From positions 12,205,428 to 12,269,427 of the forward strand of contig OZ007514.1 in NCBI GenBank assembly GCA_963931865.1: a stretch of DNA of 64,000 bases. The letters run 5' to 3'. The notes beneath the pieces were generated by a model that did not search any database, was not told the DNA's origin, and saw only the letters and a list, made by a program, of their open reading frames with translations. This stretch comes from Axinella damicornis. Its lineage: Eukaryota > Porifera > Demospongiae > Axinellida > Axinellidae. Each line of letters opens with the position of its first letter. The stretch's first letter is position 1. Shown here in pieces: positions 24,128 to 36,883 of the stretch. The translations under genes were made by a program, and so were the position numbers.

Positions 24128-26247
24128 ATGGCTTGGAGCTCACGATCGAGGATGGAGAGCGCCACTTTAACGATCAAGCCGGTTGACAGTGCTCGCAACA
24201 GATACCCCTACTGCATCGTGTGGACACCTCTCCCTTTGATCACGTGAGAAGGAGACTGGGAAGAGGGCCAGGGGTGGATGGAGAAGAGTTCATAATGATA
24301 ATTAATCATACCTCACAAGTTGGGATCGCATATGTATATCATCATCTGAGCATATTTTCTCCGTGAGTGGTGAATTAGCTAGCTCAGTTGACAGATGCTG
24401 AGGTAATGGCATCCCTTGAAGAATTCTGTCCAACTCGAACGATTACCTTTGTCTAGAAGGTTGCCTGCTATCTATAGACCTTCCATCATGTTTCCGTATA
24501 CTAAAGCTTGTGCCGCCATCTTGGGGTACCATAATACCTTGGCCTCATATGCAGTATCAATCGAGAGTTTGAAACGTGGCATACTTGTTGGCGAGACTGC
24601 CATAGAAGCTGCTATCTCAAAACACGGAAATAGCTGCCATGTTGGTGTACCCGTCCGTATGCTCAAAATGATGGCCTCAGCTGCAATGCGTCCACACTGC
24701 TCAACCACAGATACGAGAGTGCATGACACCATTGTCATCATACGCTGTTACCGCAGCACTTCACACTAGAAGTGGTCTGTACTCTACTGCAGATGGAACC
24801 ATAGATACATTGTACAAGAACGCATGACATCATTGTCATCATGACATCATTGTCATCATTGTCATATTGTCATCATGACATCATTGTCATCATACGCTGT
24901 TGCCTCAGCACTGCACACTGAAAGTGGTCTGTACTCTACTGCAGGTGGAACAATAGATACATTGTACAAGAGCGCATGACACCATTGTTGTCTGCACACT
25001 GAAAGTGGTCTGTTCTCTACTGCAGGTGGATTATCCCCTTCATTGGCCACATGGGAATATGCACCAGTTCCGGGGTCATACGAGACTTTGCTGGACCTTA
25101 CTTCGTCTCTGTGAGTTCCACCTGTTCCCACCATCTTCCTTTGTCTCCATGAGGTTCCCACCTCTTCCTAATGTATGTCTCTGTTCCATTCCTGACGTGG
25201 GCCTCACCACACTGCCTGTATGTGTGGCAGCCAAGCTGGTGTTTGGCGAGGACCACTATTGCAAGAGAATGGTAGAGCAATCGGAGCACCGCGCTAGGTG
25301 GGACCTCGAGATGTGGTCCTCGACTGCTTTGTGCTCCAACATGCCCCAATCCTCTCCTCTACACACCCACCCTCTCCTCCCACACACCCACCCTCTCCTC
25401 CTACACACCCACACTCTCCTCCCACACACCCACCCTCTCCTCCTACACACCCACCCTCTCCTCCTCCCACACACCCACCCTCTCCTCCTCCCTCTCACAC
25501 TTGTCACCACTTCACCGCTAGGAATCATGTGTTCATAGAGTGCATGCCTAGCCTCAGTCTAGCCGCTAGCCCCTAGGGGCTAGCGGCTAGACTGGCCTAG
25601 CCTCAATCCAGTCTCCCGACACAGTTCTCATGCTGCAAGTGACAAGAGCTGTGTGGGAAGGCCTGGAGCAAGGTAGTCTCATACCCAGACCTTTCATCCA
25701 GCGTCTCATTCCCAGACCTTTCATCCAGCATATACTAAAACTACTGAGGATTTCAGGTTGCTTGTCTAAGATCCATTTCAAATTTTCGGCACATGCGCAC
25801 TGATGAGAGAGTGCGCTGTGTGCACCTTATGGCGTAGCTGTCTTGTCGTAAATGAACGCACAATCGTTCGAACGAACACAGTAATTTTCAAAATCTTCCC
25901 AGCTAGCTTAGGCTTCAAGTTCAAAGGCAGTTTCCATGCATGCGCTAATTTCTTGGGACAAGCAACCTGAAATCCTTGGTAAAAGCTATCCGTGCTGGGG
26001 TTGATTGGGTCTGGGTCCGAGACTAGGTAATTCATGGATTCTTTTGTGGCTTGTTGTACAGGAAGATGACATGGCCTTTGGGAGGCCTACAAAGTAAGTG
26101 TGTACACAAAGTGTTTAGCTGCACACGCACATCACCATGGTTACCACACACACACATGCACACACATTACCAAGCTTCAACACAGACACATACATGTACA
26201 TGCTTACCACACACACATGCAACTCACCTGCATCCCACCCACACACA

Positions 26248-26303
<56 letters not shown>

Positions 26304-26335
26304 ACATGCATGCACACACAAACAACTCACCCCCC

Positions 26336-26383
<48 letters not shown>

Positions 26384-28100
26384 AACTCGAACATGCACAC
26401 GCATGCAACTCACCCCCCCCCCCCCCCCCCCCCCCCATCTGCAGGTACTGGAGGTTATCTCCTCACAAGGTGGAGCGATCAGCCTGGGACAGTGCGGTGA
26501 AACAGGCCTCGGACGAGTACAGCCACAGAATGGTGCGTACGTGTTTAACCCAGCGAGGATGAGGGGGAGGAGTCTGTGCGTGTACGGTGTACACTCTTGT
26601 TCATGCAATCCTGGGTGGCGTTCATTAGCCTCCAAGCATCTTGGGAGTTAATTTTACATGCTACGTGTCAGCAGCTTGGGGGTTAATGAAACCTAGCTTA
26701 CAATAACCCCCAAACAGCTTGGGGGCTACTTGTCAGCAGCTTGGGGGTTACTGAAACCTAGCTTACATTAACCCCAAACAACTTGGGTGTTAACAAAATG
26801 TAGGTTTCGTTAAAGCTTGGAATTGACTAAATCTAGGCCTGATAATTGGCATACCCAGTTCCTTCCCAGAGAAGAGCCAGAGCCGAGCGTCCTCCCACAC
26901 GATCATACTAATGACAGTACACGTGTGTCTAGCCTCGTTCCCCGGCCATTCCCACTGTCGGTATTTGATCGCTTGCAGTATGAATGGCCTGGGAACAAGG
27001 CTATGTCAGTGGTTTACAATACATATATTACACCTCCTGGCAGTGCAATGCACACAGTGTTTACATTGACCATGTATGGTGAGCAGACGTGCACGTTCTC
27101 ACTCACATACTGATGCGGATACAAGCCATCCTATTTTTCCTTCTCCCTCCCAAAGCATGTTGTTTTTTCTTCTCCCTAGCTCCCAACGCATGGCTGTTTT
27201 TTCTTCTCCCTAGCTCCCAAAGCATGCTGTTTTTCTTCTCCCTAGCTCCCAAGGCATCCTATTTTTCCTTCTCCCTCCCCGTCCAGCACAACCTGTTCTG
27301 TGACAATTGCCACTCCCATGTCGCCCGTGCTCTCAACCTGATGCGGTACGGAGGCTCCTCCTCGTGGAACATGTACAAGCTGGGCTTCTTCATGGTCATC
27401 TACGGCAAGTATTGCAGGTGAGAGGATAGAGGAGAGGTAATCTCATGATGGTACAAGTTGGAGAGGGGGGCAATGTCATGATGGTACAAGTTGAGAGGGG
27501 GGCAATCTCATGATGGTACAAGTTGAGAGGGGGACAAGTTGGAAAGGGGGGCAATGTCATGATGGTACAAGTTGGAGAGGGGGGCAATCTCATGACGGTA
27601 CAAGTGAGAGAAGGGGGGCAATCTCATGATGGTGCAAATGTAACACACCTATTCACGTGGTATACATGGTGTCGCTCCTGATCTCTTCCCTCCCGTCTTC
27701 CTCCCGTTCCCTCCTCCTGATCTCTTTCCCCCTCCTTCCCTCCTACTCCTCCCCTGATCTGTCCCTCCTTCCTTCTTTCCTCCTCCTCCTTCGTCCTCCT
27801 TCCCTCCTCACCTCCTCATCCCCCTGATCACTTCCCCTCTCTACCCTGTGCCCTTCCGTCCTCCTCCTCCCAATCTCTTTCCTCCTCCACTACCCTCCCC
27901 TCTACCCCTTCCCCACTGCCCACTCCCCACTCCCCCCCCCCCCCCCCCCCCTCCCCTCCATCCCCCACTGGTCTCTTCCCTCCTCCTGATCTCTCAGTGT
28001 TGGTGCCTTCCTGAAGACGTGGCTTCCATTCATCATCATCAGTGTACTGGTGATCGTCACTGTTGTCCTGGCAACCACCCTCACGCACACCATACGGTGA
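24128..28100 (+). CDS. TMEM222: TMEM222 (DUF778 family membrane protein)
   Basis: Six exons: 24128-24243, 25026-25110, 26062-26093, 26445-26532, 27287-27417, 27998-28100. They give 184 aa with all phases matching; human TMEM222 is 208 aa. Family landmarks: RYPYCIVWTPLPLITW, PFIGHMGICTSSGVIRDFAG, PYFVSEDDMAFGRPTKYW, DEYSHRM, the Cys/His motif CDNCHSHVARALNLMRY, and SVGAFLKTWLPF before the C-terminal membrane segment (about 162-180). Hydrophobic stretches also lie near residues 25-50 and 135-150. The molecular function of this conserved family is not established. The ATG at 24128 precedes the conserved core by 27 codons; an in-frame ATG at 24152 is an alternative. Exon 2's acceptor region is duplicated in the intron before it, and exon 4's acceptor follows a C run. 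Confidence 0.93.
24770..25030 (+). repeat. Tandem duplication carrying decoy copies of the TMEM222 exon 2 acceptor
   Basis: AGTGGTCTGTACTCTACTGC followed by AG(A/G)TGGA occurs near 24771 and 24921, before the real acceptor ending at 25025. Each copy reproduces polypyrimidine tract and AG. Between them are ATGACATCATTGTCATC repeats. Confidence 0.8.
25355..25500. repeat. CTCTCCTCC(C/T)ACACACCCAC minisatellite
   Basis: About seven units of 18-21 bp in the TMEM222 intron between exons 2 and 3. Non-coding. Confidence 0.9.
26230..26438. repeat. (CA)n and C-run tracts before TMEM222 exon 4
   Basis: CA repeats and two C homopolymers. The second C run ends directly at ATCTGCAG, the exon 4 acceptor, so the C run is its pyrimidine tract. 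Confidence 0.95.
27115..27645. repeat. Two intronic minisatellites flanking TMEM222 exon 5
   Basis: Before exon 5: units like TTTTTCTTCTCCCTAGCTCC plus AAAGCATG, about five times. After exon 5: units like ATCTCATGATGGTACAAGTT plus GAGAGGGGGGCA, about six times. Each contains splice-like CCCTAG or GGTG bits. Confidence 0.85.
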
Positions 28101-29909
28101 AACTAACTGTTGGTTCTGTGACGGCATGTGTGGTCTTTGCTGTTGTCTGTCTACATTGTTAGGATTTGGCTATCAAACTCTGTACATGTGACTATAAAAG
28201 CATGTACGAAGTATTATCGCCTGCCTGATATAACCTCACGTATAATTTTATTGTCAATGTGACTCCATTGAATAGTAATTTATTGTGCACTATTGCAGAG
28301 ATTATCATCACTGTACTTCTGACACTGAAGTCAGTCTCGGGTCTTACAAACCCTGTCCGCCGTCCTGGCTAGCTTGCTGTCAGTTTTGACACGTGTACGA
28401 GACAAACATGTGACCTGCACATCAGCGCTGATCAGCTGTGTAAGTGTGCGTACTTTGGGTAATGAAGTTTCTGCTAAAGAAAGATGCCCCATCATTATTC
28501 TCCTGATACCACAAAGGAAGTGACACACCCCTAGTCGTATCTCATCTTAAATTGTTGAATGCTGTTGTAGGGTTTTTCTACCGTGGTCAACATTCTCCTC
28601 TTTCAGCTCCTCCAGCAGAGTGAGCTGGCCAGCTGTAGAGTGAAGTACTATATACAGTGCTAAGTCTACAGTTGACTGAGTTGAGATATACGTGGACATG
28701 GACAAGGAATAGAGGAGCAAATGGGGAGCAGGAGGAGGAGGAGGAGGAGCAGATCTGAGGAAGAGGAGGAGTGAAGGAGGAGGAGCAGAGGGAGAGGAGG
28801 AGGAGGAGGAGTGGAGGGGGAGTAGGAGGAGTGGAGGAGGAGGAACAGATCTGAGGAAGAGGAGTGAAGGAGGAGGAGCGGAAAGGGGTGAGGAGTGGAG
28901 GAGGAGGAGGAAGAGAAGCGGAGGGGGTAGTGGAGGGGGAAGAGTGGAGTGGGAGGAGAAGGAAGGGCATGTGACAGTTTAGGGATAGGAATGGAGTCAA
29001 TGGACTGAGTTGCATTTCTAGTCTCAGCCCCAGACCCGAGCCAAGCCCAGTACGGACCACGGCAACATACATGCTGGATGAGGAGTCTGGGAATGAGACT
29101 ATGGCATTTCCTGCTCCATTCAAATTGTGTGTTGTAGGGTTCGGAGTATGCCGTGAACTCCTCCATTGCTTCCTATCCACCGGCTGTGTTTAGTTTTGTT
29201 CTCTTGCTAAAGAGACATGACGTGGTTTTTTTTTTTTGCTAATGTGATGTGCTTTTGGTTTTAGTCTGTGCTGATAAGCACACATTAATGCAACAAACAG
29301 TGGGTTCCTAGAACAGTGATAGTGTCCAGCACCGTTTTGATCACAAGAACTGATGATTACAAATTGCAAGTTTGTTTTTGAGTGTATATATAAGATTATG
29401 TTACACACGTGCAATAATGCAATCATTAAATACACACTTTGGCTTCACAACCTGGAAACGCAGTGTATTTACTGCACAATCACAACCAATTGTGTGGTAT
29501 TCTTATGAGTGAAGGTTTTCCCTGTGCATAAACTCAGAGCATAGCATTACAAAGTGATGTACATCCTGTTGCCTGTAGCCTCATTCCCAGACCATTTATC
29601 CAGCGCGTGTATCGCTTCCAGTATAACGTGCAGACTAGTTTCCCTGTCGATGTGTGTATGAAGAATATGGCGGGCGTATTTTGTGAGCATTTCACAAGTG
29701 CATGGTACTCCAGGCCACAGCTCTCTATAGTGCATTTATAGGCACCTGTAGACTCCATAGCAACACCATTAAATAATGACGCAACATTGGAAAATGCTCA
29801 TCACAAATGTGTGGCACTCATAGCATTCACTGGACAATGGTTTCTTCAACTCTGCACATGGTGGCAACGTCGATGACCGTGTAGCTACAACTAGAATACC
29901 TAGTAGCTA

Positions 29910-30120
29910 TCACCATCGGGCAAGGGTTGTGGGTGCCTGTGTACATCACGCCTGTCTTAAGACCCACCAGAGTACAATGCTTATGTGTGTACCAAGTTCA
30001 GGTAGATTGCCCGGTCACCATCGGGCAAGGGTTGTCAGCTAGTGTGTGTGTACATCACGCCTGTCTTAAGACCCACCAGGATCCTTGCACTTACAATGCC
30101 TACGTGTGTACCAAGTTCAT
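29910..30120. repeat. Tandem duplication, about 105-bp unit
   Basis: CACCATCGGGCAAGGGTTGT followed by TACATCACGCCTGTCTTAAG and ACCAAGTTCA occurs twice head-to-tail. Confidence 0.85.
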
Positions 30121-30334
30121 TGGAAGTGTGGCATGTGCTTAATTTTATTACTCAGAGAACAACTTTGAGCACATTCTACACCAACACAATGCCGCCACTC
30201 CAAAGATGGTCTCTGCATTATAACCATTGTGAGCGTGTGTGGGGTAAATGTATTGTAGTCATACAATGCAGGATATCCATGTCCACACCACTGCAACATC
30301 CTTATATACCTATAAGAGTCACGTTGAGATGGCC

Positions 30335-30466
30335 TAGCCTCGTTCCCAGGCCGTCTGCCAGTCGCGCGCGCATCGCATACGTGACCTTTGAACCCTATCT
30401 GACAAGGGTTCAAAGGTCACATGTGCAATGCGCGCGCAACTGGCAGACGGCCTGGGAACGAGGCTA
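30335..30466. mobile_element. Long-form MITE with 9-bp target duplication
   Basis: 132-bp palindromic element from TAGCCTCGTTCCCAGGCC to the exact complement at the other end. It is flanked by GAGATGGCC on both sides (30326-30334 and 30467-30475). The inner arms carry GTGACCTTTGAACCCT and its complement. Confidence 0.9.
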
Positions 30467-30719
30467 GAGATGGCCCTGTCCAGCTGTCTGCTTGCAGCAG
30501 ACTCTGCCAGTGTCGCGAACTTCAGGTCCACACTTTTATTCTAGCTAGTTCACTTGATATAGGAATGCTCGCTGCATCTCCATTGCAGAAGATTCTCATG
30601 CAGGTTCTGGGATGGTGATATGACGTCATCACTGAACTCGCTTGAGTTACCATAAATGGCATTGCTCAAATTTGTTTTTCTGGAAGAGCAAATCAAGGCG
30701 AAACACCATTCAACATAAA

Positions 30720-30800
30720 ACCAAGGGCTTTAGTGGGATTCGAATCCAGGAGAGCCTGAGTTGAGCACTAGCGACTCTCACTCCCCCAGTGCACCACCAA
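30720..30800 (-). pseudogene. tRNA-Ser-like remnant
   Basis: The minus strand has a good B box (GGATTCGAATCC) preceded by an extended variable-arm-like region and a possible anticodon loop TCGCTAG (GCT). Position 33 is C rather than T and stems are imperfect, so it is probably a tRNA pseudogene or SINE head. Confidence 0.3.
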
Positions 30801-33237
30801 ACACTCTAAAGTAGACCTAGCCAGCTAGCTGTCTGCTGACCTACTCATCTGTCTGCTGTGAGTACAGCCTCCCACAACATGGCAAGCTCTGAACCCTGGT
30901 CGGAGGTAAGGCACCAACTGATAGCCTGGCTGTGCTGGCCCCTAAGCCATGCTCTGTAACTACTGCCATCATGCACACCTGATTGTGCTTTGCACCACAA
31001 GACAATACATAAACAAGACCACCTGTTGATGCTTGCTCACAATCATTGATCACTATCAGTGAAAAACATTCCCAATGTGCTGGCTACTATGCAAGTGCTC
31101 CTCCCAGACCCTCACGGGAGGATCTGGGCACGAGACTAGTGTTCTAATCATGTAACCTCTATCTGTTGCCAACGTGGTCGGATGTACATGATATAGTACT
31201 ACACTGTGTGTACTGATGAAGCCCAACTAGGCACGTATAATATAGTCCCTCCTAGTGATATGGGCAGTATGATCTTTGATGCAATTGAGGCAGGCATCCG
31301 ATATTCCAGTTGTCATGGTTACACACAGCCTGGTTCCCGTGGGAACGAGGCTAGGTTACAGAAGGGTTTAGAGATTATGCTCAGCCTCCATACGGGCGGC
31401 AGGCATTATAAAATGTGTATTGATGGCATTAGGACAAACTAACAGTGGCTATTTCATAGTATAGGCGGCGGAACAGGTCTGACCGCCCCGGCAACTGCGG
31501 GACCAATCTTTGCTGCATGACCCCTGAAAAGCGAGCAGATGTGATCTCAGATCCTAACTTCCATAAATTTCCTGCATGCAGGGGCAGACGTCCCTAGAAG
31601 GCCAGGAGTGCTTCACACGCCAACCACTACCGTTAAAGTCGTTTCTGCATTTGCATGGATATTATCGGCTGCTTCACAGGCTCTGCAGAGACACATAGCG
31701 CCTCCACTACGTAGGTACTGCCTGACCAATTAAATTACAGCTTCTGCCGCCCCCGACTTTAGTACTTTAATTGATCATGTGACTGCATGGAATGAGTGAG
31801 TCCCACTCCTGATGAGTGAGGGCAGACATGCAGGTAGCATAGGCTAGAGCACATGTACCATGAAGACTTTCAACATAATGGCCTGAACACCTGCATGAAC
31901 GTTGCAAGCCCTGCACCTGTGATTACAATCAGTCGATTCAAGCCCCAAGACAGTGCATTTCCCTTTTGAAATCCCCCTTGCCTGGTTAACAGAATCACTA
32001 TAGTGTTATAGTGCTAGACCATTGTCTTCAGACAATGTTGTTGCTTATCTCCTTGTCTTGGTGGAAGGGAATTCTGGAATGGAATCATAGTGCAATGCCA
32101 CTGCATGGGACCAGAGCCACAGCCGCCCACCTCAATGCACAAGGGGGATCACAGCAGACACTAGCTATAGCTATACAATCGCACATGTCTACTCTGACAA
32201 GACACAGACTGCTCCGATCCAAGCTACCTGGCCATGCATGCGTGCATCGCCGTTCACCTGGGACTATAGCTAGCTACCAGCCAGTTCTCACAAAGACTGA
32301 GCAGGTGAGGATCATCTGCAGCCAGTGCACCAGCAGCTGTGCTAGCTGGTCTTGTCCGTGCCGCCGTCTGCCAAAGAGAGTCACAGCTCTGCTGCAGCTG
32401 ATCCACTAGTAGCTAGCTAGCTACACCCATCATCAAGCATGATGAACTTGAGCAGGACGATAGCTATAACAGGATAGCTAGCTACATCACGATTACGGTC
32501 ACATTTTGTACAGAAAATGCTTTGTTTTAGCCTCATACCCAGGCCTTCTTGCCCCAGTGTTTGTTGCTTGCATGTAGTAGCTACTAATCCACGTTAGAAG
32601 CTCCTGCATGCAAGCAACAAAACGCATGTTGCCATAAAGAGTTGGGCATGCAGGCATTGAAAATTGCTGCAGCTGGTTTGTGTGGTGGTGAATTCTTTTA
32701 TTGATGCTAGCAATGGAATTCCTGTGATCACTAAGCTAAATGGTCCAGTAGCTATACATAATAGAAATAATACTCACCTAGCTGAATGGTTTTTTCTATC
32801 TATTGCACTGGGAATTATGCTTAAAATAGGTCTGGGCCGGCAAACGTTTGGAATGCACTGTTGGTCTGGTGGTGGCGAGGAGAGAAATGCCAAATCTGAG
32901 TTGCTCGGGCGACGCCTTCATTTTCTGCTACTCCAAGGATCATCCATTTCCCCTCAGTAGCAGCAGGCTTGTATACTGCAGACTGTTAGCAGTCTGTGCA
33001 TGTCTCTGTTGTGGAGTGTTGCTGTTGGGTGCATGTAGCCAGTAATGTGGGTCCACGACATTGAACTCTGAGACCCAATCACGGACGTGCATAATGGAAA
33101 TGGGATATACTACTCGCAATAACTTCCGGGGAAATTTTAGCACATGCTGCATGGAATGATTATGCTGCTATAGGCCACATATTAAAGCAGTTCGCATGTC
33201 TGCAGTAGCCAGAGAGGTAAATTCAGGCGATAGAAGA

Positions 33238-33800
33238 ATGCCGTCTGCTAGGTTGCTTTGTTTCTTTCTCCTGTTACCCGGAGTGCAGAATGCGATGCCG
33301 AAAAAAACACCTGAGAGTAAGTAAAGGGTACTTCATGGCATTATAATTTAGCTAGCTAGTACTTTCAAGTTAGTGTTTAACTGGTGAGTACGTACCGCAG
33401 AGGTCTTCGTTTAAGTAAAATGATGCAGTGAATAGCTATAGTTGATGTAGCTGTATGAATTATTCATAATAATTATTATAGGTTGTGCAGAGTCAAACAA
33501 CGGTGATATAAGAATCGTCAGCCCAGACAGCGAGAGTGCAAACGACACCATCCGAGGAAAGGTAGAAATCTGTGATAGTTTGGTCTGGAAGAGCCTGTGT
33601 GACAGTAATTGGACGGTAGAGGATGCAACTGTTGCCTGCAGAGGTCTGGGTTACTCTGACCAGGGTATGTGAAATACTTCACTTATAATTATTACGTACC
33701 TATACTAGGGCCATTCACCTGTCTACTTTTATCTTGCCTTCTCAGATGTAGTTCCTTACTCTCCACATGTGACGTTGCCGGATTACAGTAACCATCAATA
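33238..33800 (+). CDS. Secreted or membrane SRCR-domain protein, 5' exons only
   Basis: Exon 1 (33238-33316) encodes a signal peptide (MPSARLLCFFLLLPGVQNA). Exon 2 (33491-33664) joins in phase and encodes the first half of a scavenger receptor cysteine-rich domain: DIRIVSPDSESANDTIRGKV, EICDSLWKSLCD, WTVEDATVACRGLGY. Exon 3 begins at 33746 (DVVPYSPHVTLPDY) and is cut by the N gap at 33801. SRCR proteins are cell-surface or secreted recognition and adhesion molecules and are very numerous in sponges. The number of further domains is unknown. An in-frame ATG at 33198 would add 13 residues; 33238 is preferred because the hydrophobic signal follows it directly. Confidence 0.83.
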
Positions 33801-34000
33801 NNNNNNNNNNNNNNNNNNNNNNNNNNNNNNNNNNNNNNNNNNNNNNNNNNNNNNNNNNNNNNNNNNNNNNNNNNNNNNNNNNNNNNNNNNNNNNNNNNNN
33901 NNNNNNNNNNNNNNNNNNNNNNNNNNNNNNNNNNNNNNNNNNNNNNNNNNNNNNNNNNNNNNNNNNNNNNNNNNNNNNNNNNNNNNNNNNNNNNNNNNNN
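33801..34000. other. Assembly gap of exactly 200 N
   Basis: Run of N. Its round length suggests a placeholder for unknown distance. Two genes run into it from opposite sides. Confidence 0.99.
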
Positions 34001-34094
34001 CCCCCCCTCCCTCCTCCCCCCTTCCCTCCCCCTCCCCCTCCCCCCCCTCCCCCCCTCCCCCCTCCCCCCTTCCCTCCCCTTTCCTCCCACCCAC

Positions 34095-36043
34095 TTGATG
34101 CTCTCCAGCACGGTCACCCGCTGCTCGGCTGCCTTCAGTCTGATCTGCTCCAGAGTAAGGTCCTGATTCTCCCGCTCCATCTTGGTCCTAAACAAACAGC
34201 AGGCCGGGGAGACCTTTTGATAGGCATGCTTTAGAAACATGTACCATAGTTCCCAGGCCCGCGCCATTTTCGGTTGCAAGCACAAAAGAATGACAGCAAC
34301 CATAAATGCAGTGGGCCTGGGAATGAGGCTACACCATAGTCGCGCAACCTTGGTTCTGATGGACGTAAAACAAATAGGCAGTGGATATCTTATGATGGGC
34401 ATGTTTTAGAAGCGTACTGTACTCATGCGACCTTGGTTACGATAGACGTTAAACGAACAGCAGAGATCTTATTCTAGGGTACTGTAGTCCCACATTCGTA
34501 AGCACAGTTTCATTATAAGCACATATCCGCTGTTAGGCACAGGTTCAACTCTCGTCCCATCTGCTCTTTGTTAAGTGCTGAAGTCTTATTCCAGAAATTA
34601 CGATCCAGAAACTCTGTGCCATTTACGATCCTACGGAGTGGAAAAGGCTATAATTCCAGCTAGCACTTCCTACTCGAGGAAAGTCATTTGAAATTAAGCA
34701 CATCTCGTTATTAGGCTTCCTGTGGATATATAGGCGCATGTGTTTTTAACAGTGCGTGACTACGGTACTGCACAGTCAGATAGGCAGAAAGTCAACTCGA
34801 GAATCTTGAAATTAAGCACAACTACAGCATGTTTTGAACTATATTTACATGAATAAGTAGTTGTCTATCTATCTATCTATATATCTGTCTATCTATCTAT
34901 TCATCTGTCCAGTGTAGTCTTACTTTCCCTGGATCTCAGCCGCCACACGTGCCATCTCGTTCTTGTGACGTAGCTCTTCCTGATACTCAATTGTGCCTGT
35001 GTGAGGGACAGCCATTGTCGGCAGCACAGTGAGAGGCAGCCATTGTCGGCAGCACAGTGAGAGGCAGCCATTGTCAGTTGCATTGTGAGAGGCAGCCATT
35101 GTCAGTTGCATTGTGAGAGGCAATCGTTGTCAGTTGCAGAAACTGTAGGCTCTAGAGACGGTGGGGCTGTGAGGAGTCATGTGACACTGAACCTGATTGT
35201 GAAAAATGTTGCTATTGCACATAGCTTGTATGGTGTGAGTCCCGACAAGTCCTTGCCAATACTTCACTACACAATACTCCTGGGACAATCACCACATGAG
35301 ATAGCAGTTCAGCACACCAGCAAGTTGCTGGGGATAAGACAAAACAATTCATATCCACAGACGTGCACTCTGACCTCTTCTCATGGCCTCCTGCTTCTGC
35401 ACGGACTCCTCCTGCTTGCGGAGGTTGTCATCCTGCATTCGACGCTGCAGCAGGTGGGAGGGAGGGAGGGAAGGAGGGAGGGAGGGAGGGAGGGAGGGAG
35501 GGAGGGAGGGAGGGAGGGAGGGAGGGAGGGAGGGGAGGGAGGGATGTGAGGGAGAGAGGGAGGGAGGAGGGAGGGGGAGGGAGGAAGGGAGTAAGAGGAG
35601 GGAGGGGAGGAATTACAGGAGGGAGAGAATAGGCAGGAGGAAGAAGGGGGAAGGAGAGAGAGGGAGGAGGGAGGAGGAAGGGAGGAAGGAAGGGAGAAAA
35701 ACATTGCCACTGTTGTTCAGACAGCAATTATTCTGCCCACTTGCAACCACACACCTGCTGTGTCAGCTGGTCATCATATCTCTTCCGAGCCAGCTGGTCC
35801 TGGTACTGGGATCTCTGCTGGTGCTGTTGAGTCTCCGCCGCCAGCGTCTTCCTCTTCTCCTCCTGTTCCACCCTCAACCTCTCTACCTCCAACTGGCGGA
35901 CATACGCCTCTTGTTTCTGTGGGAGGGGGCAAGGGTGGAGAGAGGGAGGGGGAGAAAAGGGATGGGGGAGAGGGGACAGGAAGAGAGAGCAAGGGCAGGG
36001 AGTGGGAGGGGGAGAAGAGGGAGGGCAGAGGGAGAGGGGATAT

Positions 36044-36075
<32 letters not shown>

Positions 36076-36883
36076 TGCACAAATTATATCCCTACCTATT
36101 ACTCGTCTAAATAATTAGTCATTTGAGGTTGGGAGGAACAATTCACTCCACCAGCTAGGTGCACAGATGCCTTGACAACATCCAGACACATCCACACGCC
36201 AACCTTATATTCCTCGTGGTGCTTTAGCTGCTCCGTCTGTTCCTGCATACGAGCTAGCTCCAGAGCTTCCTTGGCATTGGCTGGAGTGAGGGGGGAGGAG
36301 GGGGAGAGGAGGAGGAGGGGGGAGGAGGAGGGGGGAGGAGGGGAAGGGAAGGAGGAGGAGGGGGGAGGAGGAGGAGGGGGGAGGAGGAGGGGGGAGGAGG
36401 GGGGAAATAGATCTAGTCATTCACTAATTCCTAGGCATCAACATAACAACAGATGCTGCCTATTGCTGCAAGGAGAAACTTCCTCAACCTTATCCCCAGA
36501 ATTCTGGCGTGGAGACAGCTCTAATGTAGGCGCATACCCCGACCGTTCCTCCCTGTGCGAAGGGTCTGGTTCTGAGACTAGATGTTGGGGTACTAATCAT
36601 GGGATTTCACAATCGCCCATGCCATACATAGTACTACTATGGCATGGGTGAAATGATACAACTCACGTGATTGGTCCAGCTCCCTGGCTGCCTTAGCTGC
36701 CCTCTCCAGTCCGGTGGGATCAAACCCAGTCCACTTCTTCCCCTCCTCAGGGACTTGCGGCAACTGATCTTTCCCTTGCCCCGATCCTCTCCCATCCCCA
36801 CCACCCGCAGGGGGGAAGAAATCACCTCCCTGGCCAGTACTGCTGCCCGCACCACCATACAGCTTGCCCCACAGCCATGACAT
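34095..36883 (-). CDS. ATAD3: ATAD3 (mitochondrial AAA ATPase), N-terminal exons only
   Basis: Six exons: 36667-36883, 36204-36280, 35755-35916, 35375-35444, 34924-34996, 34095-34187. All phases agree and encode about 230 residues. The start MSWLWG and the block [20 protein letters not shown] are diagnostic of ATAD3. The coiled-coil follows: [88 protein letters not shown] and TVLESI. ATAD3 is an inner-membrane protein at contact sites, involved in mtDNA nucleoid organisation and membrane dynamics. The membrane segment and the AAA+ domain (Walker A GPPGTGKT in relatives) are missing: the gene runs into the N gap and I found no continuation to its left. Exon 2 has an atypical donor, GTTGGC. Introns carry G-rich repeats. 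Confidence 0.9.
34997..35135. repeat. 27-bp minisatellite in an ATAD3 intron
   Basis: About five units of GAGAGGCAGCCATTGTC plus GGCAGCACAGT or AGTTGCATTGT, starting right at the exon 5 acceptor (CTGTGTGAGGG on the plus strand). Confidence 0.9.
35456..36410. repeat. (GGGA)n, G-run and GGAGGAGGGG tracts in ATAD3 introns
   Basis: 35456-35560 is a GGGA microsatellite next to the exon 4 acceptor; 35560-35700 is impure G/A; 36048-36075 is a G homopolymer; 36285-36405 is a GGAGGAGGGG array next to the exon 2 acceptor. On the coding strand all are pyrimidine-rich. Confidence 0.9.

Larger units (their letters stand above)
28101..33237. other. Intergenic interval without a recognisable gene
   Basis: No exon chain or conserved protein was seen on either strand over about 5 kb. 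It holds GGA-rich low complexity (28725-28985), a T14 run at 29227, a duplicated unit of about 105 bp (29910-30120), a long-form MITE (30335-30466), a tRNA-like remnant near 30720-30800, and scattered GCTAGCTA runs. Open frames over the GGA/CCT-rich part are compositional. Confidence 0.6.

Noticed and set aside
28587..29180. Ser/Pro-rich 197-codon frame
   Set aside because: It is compositional, arising from a GGA/CCT-rich tract, with no splice or homology support.
32664..32960. 98-codon frame upstream of the SRCR gene
   Set aside because: No similarity or splice connection to the SRCR exons; a short chance frame.
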